From contig NZ_JACJPX010000017.1 of NCBI RefSeq assembly GCF_014696315.1, forward strand, positions 1-64,000: a DNA stretch of 64,000 bases. The letters are read 5' to 3'. The notes beneath the pieces were generated by a model that made no database searches, was not told where the DNA came from, and saw only the letters and a program-made list of their open reading frames with translations. The position numbers and the translations under genes were made by a program. This DNA is from Calothrix membranacea FACHB-236 (GTDB lineage Bacteria > Cyanobacteriota > Cyanobacteriia > Cyanobacteriales > Nostocaceae). Shown one piece after another: positions 63,744-64,000 of the stretch. The stretch's first letter is position 1, and the number at the start of each line of letters is the position of its first letter.

Positions 63744-64000
63744 AATTGTCCCCCTTTGCACTTAAATTAAGTCCGTTCTTTTCCTCACAATTCTATTATC
63801 TCACTAAATTCAAAAAATAATGTTAATTGATAGCACAAACTGCTATTCCAGCTATAAAAAAATAAATTTGTAAATACGAAACCTATCTATAGTAAGCTTT
63901 TCATGAATTTTGAATCTTAAATGTATTGATGCCACACTGTAAAATTACTTATAGTTTAGGGGGATAGTTACGACTTATTAATTTCCACTTTTGTTCCCAT

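Noticed and set aside
1-64000. Insertion sequences, prophage or plasmid replication genes
   Set aside because: No transposase, integrase, capsid, terminase or Rep protein was recognised among the real genes.

Overview
The window looks like chromosome from a filamentous, probably heterocyst-forming cyanobacterium (order Nostocales). The evidence is the very frequent HIP1 octamer GCGATCGC, many intergenic runs of degenerate heptamers (GGTAATT, CCCAATG, CCCCAGT, AATGACT types) of the STRR kind known from Nostoc/Calothrix-like genomes, a beta-prime subunit of RNA polymerase split into rpoC1 and rpoC2, and cyanobacteria-specific proteins (a CAAD-domain membrane protein, a CrtD-type carotenoid desaturase). 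I see no tRNA or rRNA gene, no insertion sequence with a transposase, no prophage and no CRISPR array.

Layout. 1-9.6 kb: mixed metabolic and hypothetical genes (NTF2-like secreted protein, YcxB-like membrane protein, CocE/NonD hydrolase, zinc alcohol dehydrogenase, small zinc-ribbon protein, family 4 glycosyltransferase, exonuclease III, atypical short-chain dehydrogenase). 9.7-17.3 kb: a secretion/proteolysis stretch with an HlyD-type adaptor, a leishmanolysin-like metalloprotease, a subtilisin-like protease, neither protease having a signal peptide, and a lipoprotein sugar-binding protein. 17.5-33.3 kb: YebC, a 1.3 kb gene-poor interval with two RNA-like elements, a small His/Lys-rich exported peptide, a UbiH-type monooxygenase, a 1516-residue multi-PAS hybrid histidine kinase, a soluble lytic transglycosylase, TatC, a CsaA-like tRNA-binding protein, a fructosamine kinase family protein and an M16 peptidase. 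33.6-37.9 kb: the most accessory-looking part, a NACHT NTPase with about 32 pentapeptide repeats, a strong palindrome upstream of it, and an 11-copy 21-bp minisatellite that is open in several frames on both strands. 38-47 kb: CrtD-like desaturase, a repetitive membrane protein, Hsp33, a second HlyD adaptor, a universal stress protein and HisD. 48-59.5 kb: the housekeeping block rpsT, tatD, rpoB, rpoC1, rpoC2, ended by a textbook terminator. 59.6-64 kb: hypothetical, GIY-YIG, SLH-domain, CAAD and pentapeptide-repeat proteins.

Functional links: rpoB-rpoC1-rpoC2 form one transcription unit preceded by a leader of several hundred bases with stacked hairpins, one of which buries an alternative GTG start. 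The two proteases and the HlyD adaptor could form an export system, but no ABC exporter is present here. The NACHT protein is the best candidate for an immune or sensing function. Much of the remaining novelty is in non-coding structure: a perfect 21-bp stem-loop upstream of rpsT, a promoter-to-terminator interval without a gene downstream of yebC, and several families of palindromic dispersed repeats, some of which supply start codons or sit next to stop codons. All assignments are by reading the sequence and from family knowledge; no database search was run.
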